Below are positions 8,113 through 15,489 of a stretch of 64,000 nt of DNA, one piece after another. The notes under the pieces are model-generated. The model saw nothing but the letters and a program-made list of their open reading frames with translations, was not told the origin of the DNA and did not search any database. The first letter of the stretch is position 1. The number at the start of each line of letters is the position of its first letter. Both the position numbers and the translations under genes were made by a program. The stretch covers positions 248,001 through 312,000 of the forward strand of contig JACKFU010000001.1 of the NCBI GenBank assembly GCA_020632295.1, given 5' to 3'. Source of the stretch: Candidatus Peribacteria bacterium. GTDB lineage: Bacteria; Patescibacteriota; Gracilibacteria; Peribacterales; Peribacteraceae.

Positions 8113-8159
8113 GAAAAGAAGAGTAAAGAGGAAAGTGGAAAGAGGAAAGTGGAAAGTGG
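8113..8159. repeat. GAAAGAGGAAAGTGG tandem repeat
   Basis: A purine-only tract of repeated GGAAAGTGGAAAGAG units that fills the whole spacer between lspA and murA. Same family as the tract at 6712. Confidence 0.75.
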
Positions 8160-8591
8160 CTATTTAGCACTTCTGTATACGATTTGATCCACTAGAAGAA
8201 CCAATACCCCCACTGTCACAAAGCTATCAGCAACATTAAAAATGGGAAATGAGCCAATTTGAATGAAATCTGTTACGTAGCCGTCTTGAATGCGATCGAT
8301 GATATTGGCGAGGCCTCCACCGAGAATCATGCCAAAAGCTGAAAGCTGCCTCTCTTTTGCAGATTTCCACGCCATAGAGAATACTGCGAGGAGAGCAAGT
8401 CCTATGAGAACCTCTTGAATGACGGGAGGAAAGCGAATTCCCCACGCAATTCCAGGATTAAGCGAATACTGGAGCCCTGCAAATGACCCGAGTACTGCAA
8501 TGCGCTCTGAGAGCCAGAAATCGGCTGCTTTTGCTCCTACGACGCTGAGGAGAAGGGAGATACCGATGCTGATAGGAAGAATATTTCTCAT
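8160..8591 (-). CDS. lspA: lipoprotein signal peptidase (signal peptidase II)
   Basis: The 143-residue protein has four hydrophobic helices and both catalytic aspartates: D99 in ANIIDRI and D122 in FNVADSF, with the conserved GGGLANIIDR and GYVTDFI motifs. It removes signal peptides from prolipoproteins in the membrane. I start at ATG 8591 because a longer frame from 8723 adds 44 residues that do not fit the family and would overlap the promoter repeat at 8631-8660. It probably forms a transcription unit with murA. Confidence 0.93.
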   Translation of the reverse strand: MRNILPISIGISLLLSVVGAKAADFWLSERIAVLGSFAGLQYSLNPGIAWGIRFPPVIQEVLIGLALLAVFSMAWKSAKERQLSAFGMILGGGLANIIDRIQDGYVTDFIQIGSFPIFNVADSFVTVGVLVLLVDQIVYRSAK

Positions 8592-8630
8592 CGTACGCCA
8601 GTTAGCGTAGCAGATATATGCTGACAACTT

Positions 8631-8660
8631 CTTGCCCTTCGCCAAGAATCCTGTACAATA
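8631..8660 (+). repeat. promoter repeat, copy 1
   Basis: First of three identical 30-bp copies. Each contains TTGCCC, a 17-nt spacer and TACAAT, i.e. a plausible sigma70-type promoter on the + strand. After this copy a short frame starts at 8670 and soon runs into the antisense toxin gene, so its native target, if any, may have been cut away. Confidence 0.85.
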
Positions 8661-8756
8661 CAAATATAAATGACCAAGGCAATGCTTGACGAAGCGTTGG
8701 TTACCCTTGGATCTCCGAGGCACGAGGAAAGCCGGATGGATAGCGCTGAGATGCGA

Positions 8757-9164
8757 CTATCTGATTTCCTCCTGCTGCAAAAAAGTCCTACATGCATTGC
8801 AGACCTGCTGAAATGTATTCTTATCAAGACGACCGGTTTTGCGGTGCAACCTTCTGCTATCCAGTAGCCGTATTTGTGAAATAATCGCTGACACCTGTTT
8901 GCTGCGATGTATAACTGACACGTAATGCTTGTCCTGTTTCTTCGTCGTTGTCATAGGAACACAAAGAAAAACATGTTGATTGAACTTATGGAGTATCATT
9001 ACTGGTCGTAACCACTGATTTCCTTTTCCATCTTGTTCAAAACCAACATTGCATCCCACATGACACAGCCATACTTCTCGTTTGCGAAAGAATCTCTGCT
9101 TTTGTGCAGAGTGAATTTTTTCTTTGAGAGCATTCCACTGTTGGAAATTTTTGTAGTGATTCAT
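8757..9164 (-). CDS. MazF/PemK-family toxin (first)
   Basis: A 135-residue protein matching the PemK/MazF endoribonuclease family. The first strand and loop are KREVWLCHVGCNVGFEQ, then WLRPVMILHKF, the strand HVFLCVPMTTT and the C-terminal SQIRLLDSRRLHRKTGRLD. Such toxins cleave mRNA. No antitoxin gene is next to it. I start at ATG 9164 because the longer frame (to 9242) is made of repeat sequence shared with the second toxin locus. It is AT-rich compared with the flanking housekeeping genes and lies between copies 1 and 2 of the promoter repeat, which suggests cassette-type acquisition. Confidence 0.8.
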   Translation of the reverse strand: MNHYKNFQQWNALKEKIHSAQKQRFFRKREVWLCHVGCNVGFEQDGKGNQWLRPVMILHKFNQHVFLCVPMTTTKKQDKHYVSVIHRSKQVSAIISQIRLLDSRRLHRKTGRLDKNTFQQVCNACRTFLQQEEIR

Positions 9165-9182
9165 TGGATAGATAGTACCTAT

Positions 9183-9246
9183 AAGGTGATCATTTGTACA
9201 CCTATTTTCATCTGCTTGCCCTTCGCCAAGAATCCTGTACAATAGA
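9183..9246 (+). repeat. 64-bp direct repeat with promoter, copy 2
   Basis: Identical to 9640-9703. The right half is the 30-bp promoter repeat (9215-9244) and the left half adds an inverted repeat AGGTG...CACCT just upstream of the toxin start codon. Read on + it leads after about 40 nt into a terminator; read on - it forms the 5' flank of the first toxin gene. Confidence 0.9.
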
Positions 9247-9283
9247 GGTACTTTGCTGGTAGGAGAGATCCTATGCAGCCCGA

Positions 9284-9307
9284 GGCCCGCGAAAGCGGGC
9301 CGTTTTT
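9284..9307 (+). terminator. rho-independent terminator
   Basis: GGCCCGC, GAAA loop, GCGGGCC, then a T run (9303-9307). It ends any transcript begun at promoter copy 2, giving an RNA of only about 55-60 nt. The T run overlaps the stop codon of the convergent second toxin gene. Confidence 0.8.
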
Positions 9308-9620
9308 ATTCTTTCAAAAACTGATTCAACTGTTCAAGTGCCTCATCAACCAAATCTTTTGAGAAGCTATGAAGATATCGACGTAATCGAAGTGTATCCA
9401 CTGCACGAACCTGATGTAACACGAAGTGATAATTATTCAATGAATATGTGCTTTTACGTATAGTATTTGATGCAGGCAACACAATGCATGTTTGTTCTCG
9501 TTTTAATTTTTGATTGATAATCAGGCAGGGGCGAATGCCATTAATCTCTGATCCTTTATTCGTTCCAAAATCACAGATCCAGATGTCACCACGTGATGGA
9601 TATTTGCGCTGTGCTTCCAT
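9306..9620 (-). CDS. MazF/PemK-family toxin (second)
   Basis: A 104-residue protein of the same family as the first toxin but clearly diverged from it. YPSRGDIWICDFGTNKGSEI carries the RGDIW start of the fold, then GIRPCLIINQ, CIVLPASNT, and HQVRAVDTLRLRRYLHSF. I start at ATG 9620 because residues upstream of it (to 9686) are encoded by the repeat. No antitoxin neighbour is visible. Two solitary MazF-like genes, each with its 5' flank in a copy of the same repeat, suggest successive cassette insertions upstream of nusA. Confidence 0.78.
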   Translation of the reverse strand: MEAQRKYPSRGDIWICDFGTNKGSEINGIRPCLIINQKLKREQTCIVLPASNTIRKSTYSLNNYHFVLHQVRAVDTLRLRRYLHSFSKDLVDEALEQLNQFLKE

Positions 9621-9639
9621 AAGTCGAAATACTACTCTA

Positions 9640-9703
9640 AAGGTGATCATTTGTACACCTATTTTCATCTGCTTGCCCTTCGCCAAGAATCCTGTACAAT
9701 AGA
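9640..9703 (+). repeat. 64-bp direct repeat with promoter, copy 3 (nusA promoter)
   Basis: Third copy of the promoter repeat (core 9672-9701) with the same left extension as copy 2. Its TACAAT box lies about 65 nt upstream of the nusA ATG, so it probably drives nusA. The leader contains a small inverted repeat, TCTCACTAGCTGAGA (about 9729-9743). Confidence 0.85.
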
Positions 9704-9765
9704 CGCAGAATTTGATTAGATTTGACTATCTCACTAGCTGAGATGGTCGCCTTCCCACTACTCCT

Positions 9766-10971
9766 ATGAAAGCCTCATTTATTGCCGCTATTAACCAGAT
9801 TTGCTCTGAGAAGAACGTTTCTCCAGAACAAGTTCTCGACGCCATTAAGCAGGCGATTGCAACTGCCTACCGCAAAGATTACGGAAATAAAGAGCAGGAA
9901 ATTCGTGTAGAACTTGAAGAGGGGCGCGACGAGCCAGTGATCTTGCTCGTTAAAGAAGTTGTAGAGGATGTAGAAAACGAGAACTTTGAAATCTCTCTTG
10001 CCGATGCGAAGAAGATTAAATCGGACGTTGAAGAAGGCGACGAAATTACCATGGACGTCACGCCAGAAGGGTACGGTCGCATTGCTGCACAATCTGCAAA
10101 GCAGGTGATTTTGCAGAAGCTACAGGAGGCAGAGAAACAGAGTCTCTACGAAATGTTTAAAGACCGTGAGCGCGAACTGCTGACAGCAACTGTTACAAAA
10201 GTAGAGCCAAACTGGGTAACACTTGAGATTGAAGGAATGACAGTATCTATGCCATGGCGCGAACAGATTCCTGGAGAGCACTACTACACCGGTAAGCGTA
10301 TCCGTGTGTACCTCGATACTGTGGAGCAAACCGGTAAGGGGCCGCAACTGCGTATCTCTCGAACCAATTCAGGACTTGTTCGTAAACTTCTAGAACTGGA
10401 GATTCCCGAAGTGCGTAATGGTGATGTTGATATTAAAGCAATTGCACGCGACCCAGGATTCCGTAGCAAGGTTGCCGTGTTTAGCGCTGACCCCCGTATT
10501 GACCCTATTGGTGCCTGTGTCGGACAGAAAGGTGTGCGTATTCAGGCTGTGATGGATGAAATTAACGGTGAGCGTGTCGATATGATTGAGTGGAGTGAAG
10601 ATCCTATCAAGCTTATTTCTACTGCACTCCAGCCTGCTGCTATTTCTGCTGTGATTATCGTCAATGATGTAGAACATCTTGATGAAGAGGGTCGCAAGGT
10701 AAAAAAGCGAGCTGCCGTGTTTGTGGAAGAAGCACAGCGTCCCATGGCTATTGGTCGCAAGGGGCAGAACATTCGTCTTGCAACAGACCTAACAGGCTTT
10801 GAACTTGATATGTATAACTACGAAGAGCTTCCGGCATTTAAGGCAAAGCTTGCGGAACTTCGTGGAGAGGAAGTTGAGGTAGTTGAATTTGATACTGAAG
10901 AGGATGAAGAAGGTACAGAGGTGAAAGAAGGTGCAGAAGGTACAGAGGAAAAAGAAGAGGAGAAAAGCTAA
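9766..10971 (+). CDS. nusA: transcription termination/antitermination factor NusA
   Basis: NusA binds RNA polymerase and modulates pausing, termination and antitermination. The N-terminal polymerase-binding domain spans about residues 1-125, followed by an S1 domain (VEPNWVTLEIEGM...) and two KH domains (GACVGQKGVRIQAVMDEING and PMAIGRKGQNIRLATDLTGF). The length of 401 is normal for the short form without E. coli-type acidic repeats. The last ~35 residues are a Glu-rich tail partly encoded by GGTGCAG/GGTACAG repeats, and the stop codon lies in an AAAAGCTAAAAGC repeat. The exonuclease-helicase gene follows after 32 nt. Confidence 0.96.
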   Translation: MKASFIAAINQICSEKNVSPEQVLDAIKQAIATAYRKDYGNKEQEIRVELEEGRDEPVILLVKEVVEDVENENFEISLADAKKIKSDVEEGDEITMDVTPEGYGRIAAQSAKQVILQKLQEAEKQSLYEMFKDRERELLTATVTKVEPNWVTLEIEGMTVSMPWREQIPGEHYYTGKRIRVYLDTVEQTGKGPQLRISRTNSGLVRKLLELEIPEVRNGDVDIKAIARDPGFRSKVAVFSADPRIDPIGACVGQKGVRIQAVMDEINGERVDMIEWSEDPIKLISTALQPAAISAVIIVNDVEHLDEEGRKVKKRAAVFVEEAQRPMAIGRKGQNIRLATDLTGFELDMYNYEELPAFKAKLAELRGEEVEVVEFDTEEDEEGTEVKEGAEGTEEKEEEKS

Positions 10972-10999
10972 AAGCGGAGAGCTAAAAACGATAAGCTAG
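10907..10999 (+). repeat. GGTGCAGAAGGTACAGAGG and AAAAGCTA repeats at the nusA 3' end
   Basis: Two short-repeat families lie side by side. The first encodes the acidic tail of NusA. The second spans the stop codon and the spacer to the next gene. Related copies occur inside the SLH gene (about 2925-2995), in purH (27744-27776) and near 36400. Confidence 0.7.
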
Positions 11000-11003
11000 T
11001 GGC

Positions 11004-13298
11004 ATGCAACTCCCAAAGATTCCCTTTGTTGTCCTGGACACTGAAACAACCGGATTTATCCCCAAGGTAAACCGCGTCATCGAATACGCACACAAGGTGT
11101 ACAGAGATGGTAAAGAAACCGATGCCTATGAGGAGCTTTATAGCATACCAACAGAGATTCCTGGAGTCGTTCAGATTATCACCCGTATTCGTGACGACGA
11201 CCTCAAAGACAAACGTGCTTTTGATGCAGCACGAGATGATATTGTAAAACGCATGGGGGACGATACGATCATTGTTGGACAAAATGTTTCATTTGATATT
11301 CGCATGTTGCAGGGAGAAGGAATCGATTTGAGTGATAGACCATGGATTGATACCTCCATGCTCGCTTCCCTCGTCTTTCCAGAGTTGGAAAGTTACAGTC
11401 TTGGCTATATCAGTGCCGTATTACACCTGAATCATGAGCCAGTGCACCGAGCAATGGGCGATGTCCATGCAACACTAGAACTTTTGAGCAAATGCTGGGA
11501 AAGACTCTTGGAGCTACCACAGGAAATGCTGATGGATCTTAAGGCAACCATGCAAAAAAGTTCGCCGGGGTACGCAATGCTTTTTGACGCTCTGCCAACA
11601 GGTACATCTGGTAGCGCACCACAGTGGATGCAGATGACCGCTCCAAAAAAAGTAACACCATCCATGCGGAAAATTATCCTCCATAAGCCAGACATTGGCA
11701 TTGTGGATTATATCGAAGAGCCACTCGATGCATCGTTCTTACAAACTATGATTAATGCTGCAGCTGCTGATAAGAACACCGTACACTGGATTGCCGTTAA
11801 GAACCTGACAGCGACTGTAAAGCGACTCCATCTTCCCGCTGAAGTTCGCATCCTTCAGCCACCGTTTTTACTGCTCGATGAAAACGAAGCAGAGCAACTT
11901 CGCCTCCAGAACGAACTCACGGCCGATGAGGCCACGCTGCTGACGAAGCTTGACTGGTACAAACCAGAAACCTTCAGTGACGCCCCACTGCATGGCGATG
12001 AAAAAGCCGTCTGGAACGGCAAACTTGCCTGCACAGAACAGAGCACAGCGTACACAGATCAATTTAAAAACCTCCCCTCTGTGGTGCTTCTGGATCATCG
12101 TCAATTGCTTGCCTTTGTCAAAGACCCAGACATTGCGGCACACGGTGCATTGCACAGTGACGCACATATTATTATTGATGATGCCTCCATGCTCGAAGAC
12201 ACTGCCAGTAAAGCCTACGGCGCCTATTGTGGACTCAATGACCTTCGTGCAGCGTCCCAAGGGCATGATGGACTTACCAAATTTACCGATCTGCTACAGC
12301 TCTGGATTGAAAAGACGCGCAATGAACAGGATGTTCGTTTTCTCGCTCACAACGACATTCATTCGCCAGAAGCTTCTGCACTGAGAGATCTCCTAACAGA
12401 CCTACTCTCAGATACTCTGCTACGCCCGCAAACACTGAAGCAACTTGAGGCGGTACTACGGTGCCTCGAAGAAGATGCGCTGACACGCATTACGTGGATA
12501 GAGACGAGGCAAGATGGCACCCAGTCACTTCATAGCGTTCCCGAGAGTGTTGCGGAACTACTGAAAGCAGATTTGTTCGAAAGGTACTCTGTGAGCCTTC
12601 TCATTCCTCCTCAGAGTGCAGGAACCTTGCAAGAAGCCGTCCATCGCTCTGTCAAAGCAGCCATGAATACGGCGCTCCCACGCGTGCAGGATGGCGTTGA
12701 TGTCAGTTTCCCGGAAGGGCTCAGTGGCCGCAAAGTACTCAGCGACCCACCAGATGGAAGAACAATTCTCCTCTCTGGTAGCCGCAGAATTATTGAGGAG
12801 TACTTCATTGGATTTACCGAAGACTTGGAGGCACAAGGAATAACGCTGATCTGCCAAAACTTCAGTGGCGGACAAAACCGTATGCAAGCGGAATTTCTGT
12901 CAGCAACTACGCCGGTAGTATGGGTGCTGACGCCGTGGATGTTTGAAGGACTTGAGCTTCCTCCGGGCACAGTGGACCATCTGTTTATCGATGCGCTGCC
13001 GTTTGATAACCCGAGTAACCCCGTCTTTAGTACTAGAAGCGAACATTTTGATAACGGATTTCTCGGCTACTCTATGCCCCGCCTCTTGCAACGCCTCTTC
13101 CGCATTCTCCGTACGCATGTGCGCATTGCAAAGGGAGATAGTGATGTCACTGTCATTGACCCTCGTATTGAAGAGAAGAAGTATGGAAAGACGGTGAAGG
13201 AGTACATGCAACTCAGTAGTGAGCCGCTCAAAGAGAAAAGTACCAGCAAGAACACATCATCGGACTTTCCGGAGAACTGGCAGATGAACCTCTTTTAA
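11004..13298 (+). CDS. DEDDh exonuclease fused to a degenerate DinG-like helicase
   Basis: Residues 1-170 form a DnaQ-type 3'-5' exonuclease with all acidic positions intact: D12 and E14 (LDTETTG), D98 (NVSFDIRML), H148 and D153 (HRAMGDVH). The rest resembles the XPD/DinG-type helicase of the Bacillus DinG layout, yet I find no Walker A GxGKT. The Walker B-like strand reads HIIIDDAS rather than DEAH. Only the C-terminal motifs are recognisable (WMFEGLELPPGTVDHLFIDALPF and the ending VTVIDPRIEEKKYGK). The ATPase is therefore probably dead, leaving an exonuclease with a scaffold or DNA-binding module. It lies downstream of nusA and likely shares its transcript. Confidence 0.8.
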   Translation: MQLPKIPFVVLDTETTGFIPKVNRVIEYAHKVYRDGKETDAYEELYSIPTEIPGVVQIITRIRDDDLKDKRAFDAARDDIVKRMGDDTIIVGQNVSFDIRMLQGEGIDLSDRPWIDTSMLASLVFPELESYSLGYISAVLHLNHEPVHRAMGDVHATLELLSKCWERLLELPQEMLMDLKATMQKSSPGYAMLFDALPTGTSGSAPQWMQMTAPKKVTPSMRKIILHKPDIGIVDYIEEPLDASFLQTMINAAAADKNTVHWIAVKNLTATVKRLHLPAEVRILQPPFLLLDENEAEQLRLQNELTADEATLLTKLDWYKPETFSDAPLHGDEKAVWNGKLACTEQSTAYTDQFKNLPSVVLLDHRQLLAFVKDPDIAAHGALHSDAHIIIDDASMLEDTASKAYGAYCGLNDLRAASQGHDGLTKFTDLLQLWIEKTRNEQDVRFLAHNDIHSPEASALRDLLTDLLSDTLLRPQTLKQLEAVLRCLEEDALTRITWIETRQDGTQSLHSVPESVAELLKADLFERYSVSLLIPPQSAGTLQEAVHRSVKAAMNTALPRVQDGVDVSFPEGLSGRKVLSDPPDGRTILLSGSRRIIEEYFIGFTEDLEAQGITLICQNFSGGQNRMQAEFLSATTPVVWVLTPWMFEGLELPPGTVDHLFIDALPFDNPSNPVFSTRSEHFDNGFLGYSMPRLLQRLFRILRTHVRIAKGDSDVTVIDPRIEEKKYGKTVKEYMQLSSEPLKEKSTSKNTSSDFPENWQMNLF

Positions 13299-13603
13299 GG
13301 CAGACACGTAACTCCTTGGTCTTCTCCCCAATCCAAACAACCGGGAATTTTCTGACACTGTGTTGCTTTACCGTTACTATAGAGCACGTAGCGCTGCTTA
13401 CCATCGTCACACTGCGGCTGACACGCGTGCGGGGAAAGCATGCCACCGTAATACGGATACTCTACTTCGATAGGATCTCCTTCACACATCTGGTCGGGCT
13501 CGGGTTTAAATTCTGTTCCATCAGAATGGACAAAAGAATCGTACCCAAGCACTACAGCAATAATGGCAATCGTAATGGCAGTGGCTTTCTGGAACGTGTT
13601 CAT
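13295..13603 (-). CDS. small membrane-anchored or secreted Cys-containing protein
   Basis: A 102-residue protein with an N-terminal hydrophobic segment (ATAITIAIIAVVLGY) and an exported tail with six cysteines (CEGDP, HACQPQC, TQCQKIPGCLDW, VTCLP). I start at ATG 13603; the frame is open to 13651 but the extra residues do not fit a signal sequence. The 3' end overlaps that of the convergent exonuclease gene by 4 nt. It lies just downstream of the sugar transferase. No family recognised. Confidence 0.6.
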   Translation of the reverse strand: MNTFQKATAITIAIIAVVLGYDSFVHSDGTEFKPEPDQMCEGDPIEVEYPYYGGMLSPHACQPQCDDGKQRYVLYSNGKATQCQKIPGCLDWGEDQGVTCLP

Positions 13604-13619
13604 AGTGTCATGGTAGCAA

Positions 13620-15014
13620 TCAATCTGCTCCGCTTCTACGTATAACAGCAAAAATGGTTCGCCAGAGGATCCAGAGATCTATACGGAGTGACCATTCCTC
13701 GATGTATTTTAAATCTAATCGTACTTCCTCTTTAAATGCTAAATCACTACGGCCGGAGACCTGTGCAAGCCCGGTAATACCGGGCTTTACTGCAAATACG
13801 CGCCGTTCGTAGGAACTATAACGATCCACTTCTTCCGGGAGATGTGGCCGTGGACCGACAAGGGACATTTGCCCGATAAATACATTGAGCAGCTGCGGTA
13901 GTTCATCGAGCGAAAAGCGACGGTAGAAGCGTCCAAGTGGCGTGACACGCGGGTCGTTTTTCATCTTAAAGAGTGGGCCATCATTGCGATGGCTATGCTC
14001 TTTCAATGTTGCCTTCTTCTTGTCAGCATCACGCACCATTGTGCGAAATTTAATGACGGGAATAGTACGACGTTGCGGGTCGCCTATGCGTCTGGAAATG
14101 TAGAAGAGGGGGAAGCCTTGAAAAAAGATGCAGAGGGTGCAGAGGGTGCAGAGGAGAGGTAGAAGAAGAAGAATGAGCAACGCACTACCAACGATATCAA
14201 ACAGTCTCTTAAAAACACGTCCCCAGCCATCGAGTGGCGTTGGTGCAAAGGCAAGTACGGGCACAAGCCCCAGGCGATCTGTTTTGAGTTGATGCGGGTT
14301 TTCGGCAAGCACCGGTGGAAGAAATGCATAGCCAATGTGCTCGCTTCTGCAGTACTCGATGAGCGCATTGGTTGCTGCATTTTTTGGGTCGGGGTCTGTT
14401 TGGAGAACAAGATCAATCACACCTTCTTTGCGAAGCGCTTTTAATTCGGCGAGTGTTTCGATGTGTCCGAGATATCGGTAACGAATATCTTGTGTCAGTG
14501 TATTCTTTGCAGCTTTTACGAGCGCCTGTTGTCCAATGGACACCGTTCGGCGAACACCAATCCCACAGTGTAAACATGCTCGCTGCAACAAGAGTACCGA
14601 TACGCGTGCAATCATCCCAAACATTGCGATGAAGAACGCAGAGTGCATGAGAAGCATGCGGGAATAAAACAGTTGCTTCTTGACGAGGAAGTACCACGCA
14701 ATAACAGCAACTAACCAGAGAAAACTTGCGATGAAGAGTCTCCCGATTTCATTCCATGCGCTGCGTGTTGCAAGGAGTGCATACATACTGAGGCACGCGC
14801 CAAAAAAGAGAAAACCAAGAATACCCGGAATAACGAACGTCGACATGTACACAGGAAGTGGTGGCAGCGTCGTTGCTGGCTCGAGGAGCTGTAGACCAGG
14901 AATAAGGTCGATATTGAGTTCACGCAAACGATACGCAAGCAGCAATGCAGCGCACACCGCAGCGATATCCACTGGGATTCGCAGGAGGCCAAAGACTGCT
15001 TCTGCCTTTTTCAT
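13620..15014 (-). CDS. polyprenyl-phosphate sugar-1-phosphate transferase (exopolysaccharide initiating enzyme)
   Basis: The N-terminal half has several membrane helices and a nucleotide-binding-like region, and the C-terminal half is the bacterial sugar transferase domain with KFRTMVRDADKK, DPRVTPLGRFYRRFSLDELPQ, MSLVGPRPH and the closing KPGITGLAQVSGR. Proteins of this layout (WbaP/WcaJ/CpsE type) transfer a sugar-1-phosphate to undecaprenyl phosphate and start surface polysaccharide assembly. I prefer ATG 15014 to 15023 because a TATCAT box (15022-15027) ends 7 nt before it. A run of GGTGCAGAG repeats (about 14127-14157) encodes part of a membrane helix. Confidence 0.9.
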   Translation of the reverse strand: MKKAEAVFGLLRIPVDIAAVCAALLLAYRLRELNIDLIPGLQLLEPATTLPPLPVYMSTFVIPGILGFLFFGACLSMYALLATRSAWNEIGRLFIASFLWLVAVIAWYFLVKKQLFYSRMLLMHSAFFIAMFGMIARVSVLLLQRACLHCGIGVRRTVSIGQQALVKAAKNTLTQDIRYRYLGHIETLAELKALRKEGVIDLVLQTDPDPKNAATNALIEYCRSEHIGYAFLPPVLAENPHQLKTDRLGLVPVLAFAPTPLDGWGRVFKRLFDIVGSALLILLLLPLLCTLCTLCIFFQGFPLFYISRRIGDPQRRTIPVIKFRTMVRDADKKKATLKEHSHRNDGPLFKMKNDPRVTPLGRFYRRFSLDELPQLLNVFIGQMSLVGPRPHLPEEVDRYSSYERRVFAVKPGITGLAQVSGRSDLAFKEEVRLDLKYIEEWSLRIDLWILWRTIFAVIRRSGAD

Positions 15015-15040
15015 GCAGAGCATGATAGCAGCTTGATAGC

Positions 15041-15064
15041 AAAAAACCCCTTGAAATGGGGTTC
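15041..15064 (-). terminator. terminator of rnpB
   Basis: On the minus strand AACCCC, ATTTCAA and GGGGTT are followed by a T run, directly downstream of the RNase P RNA. Confidence 0.8.
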
Positions 15065-15065
15065 T

Positions 15066-15446
15066 TTGATCCGCTCTCTCATACGCCGGGTTCTGTTTCT
15101 CAGATGATCATCTATCTGGGGCAGGTGTTACCACGCTACCTCAATGCGGAGGAGCACGTAGTGTGTCGGAACCAACACAGGGTCTACGCGCCCAAATCCT
15201 CCTTACACCACCATGAGTTTACCCATCCGCCGAAGGCGGATCCTCGGTTCCCGAGGCGTTTCATTCTCATTGGACCTCAGCAGAGCTGAGGATGAACGAG
15301 ACTCGTTTCTGTGGCACTGGTCCTACTGCGGCATTATGGATTATTTCCGCAGCGACGGGCGTTACCCGCATAGCGTTCCATGGTGCCCGGACGTTCCTCC
15401 CGCCGTAGCCTTGGCGTAGGCGGGCGATCACCGAAAGAGCGGACAT
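15066..15446 (-). ncRNA. rnpB: RNase P RNA (bacterial type)
   Basis: The RNA is identified by the universally conserved P4 strand GAGGAACGTCCGGGCACCAT (minus strand, near 15380-15400) and its partner ACAGAACCCGGCGTATGAGA near the 3' end (about 15076-15095). The outer helix P1 is formed by TCCGCTCT and AGAGCGGA at the two ends. Hairpins ATCCGCC/GGCGGAT and a CCGCCTACGCC...GGCTACGGCGG palindrome replace peripheral helices. The RNA processes tRNA 5' ends. Length of about 380 nt is typical. Boundaries are good to within a few nt. Confidence 0.93.
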
Positions 15447-15448
15447 TT

Positions 15449-15477
15449 ATTATCTCATATATATGCTTTTGATGCAA
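15449..15477 (-). promoter_or_regulatory. rnpB promoter
   Basis: On the minus strand TTGCAT (15472-15477), a 17-nt spacer and GATAAT (15449-15454) place the start of transcription at about 15442-15446, the predicted 5' end of rnpB. Confidence 0.65.
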
Positions 15478-15489
15478 ATACCTTACCCG

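Noticed and set aside
8670..8867. Open frame of 65 codons downstream of promoter copy 1
   Set aside because: The first third could be a gene start, but the frame then runs through the antisense strand of the first toxin gene. No motif supports it as a complete gene; it may be a remnant of a gene cut by the cassette.
15056..15419. Open frames on the + strand in the rnpB region
   Set aside because: They are antisense to a clearly recognisable RNase P RNA.
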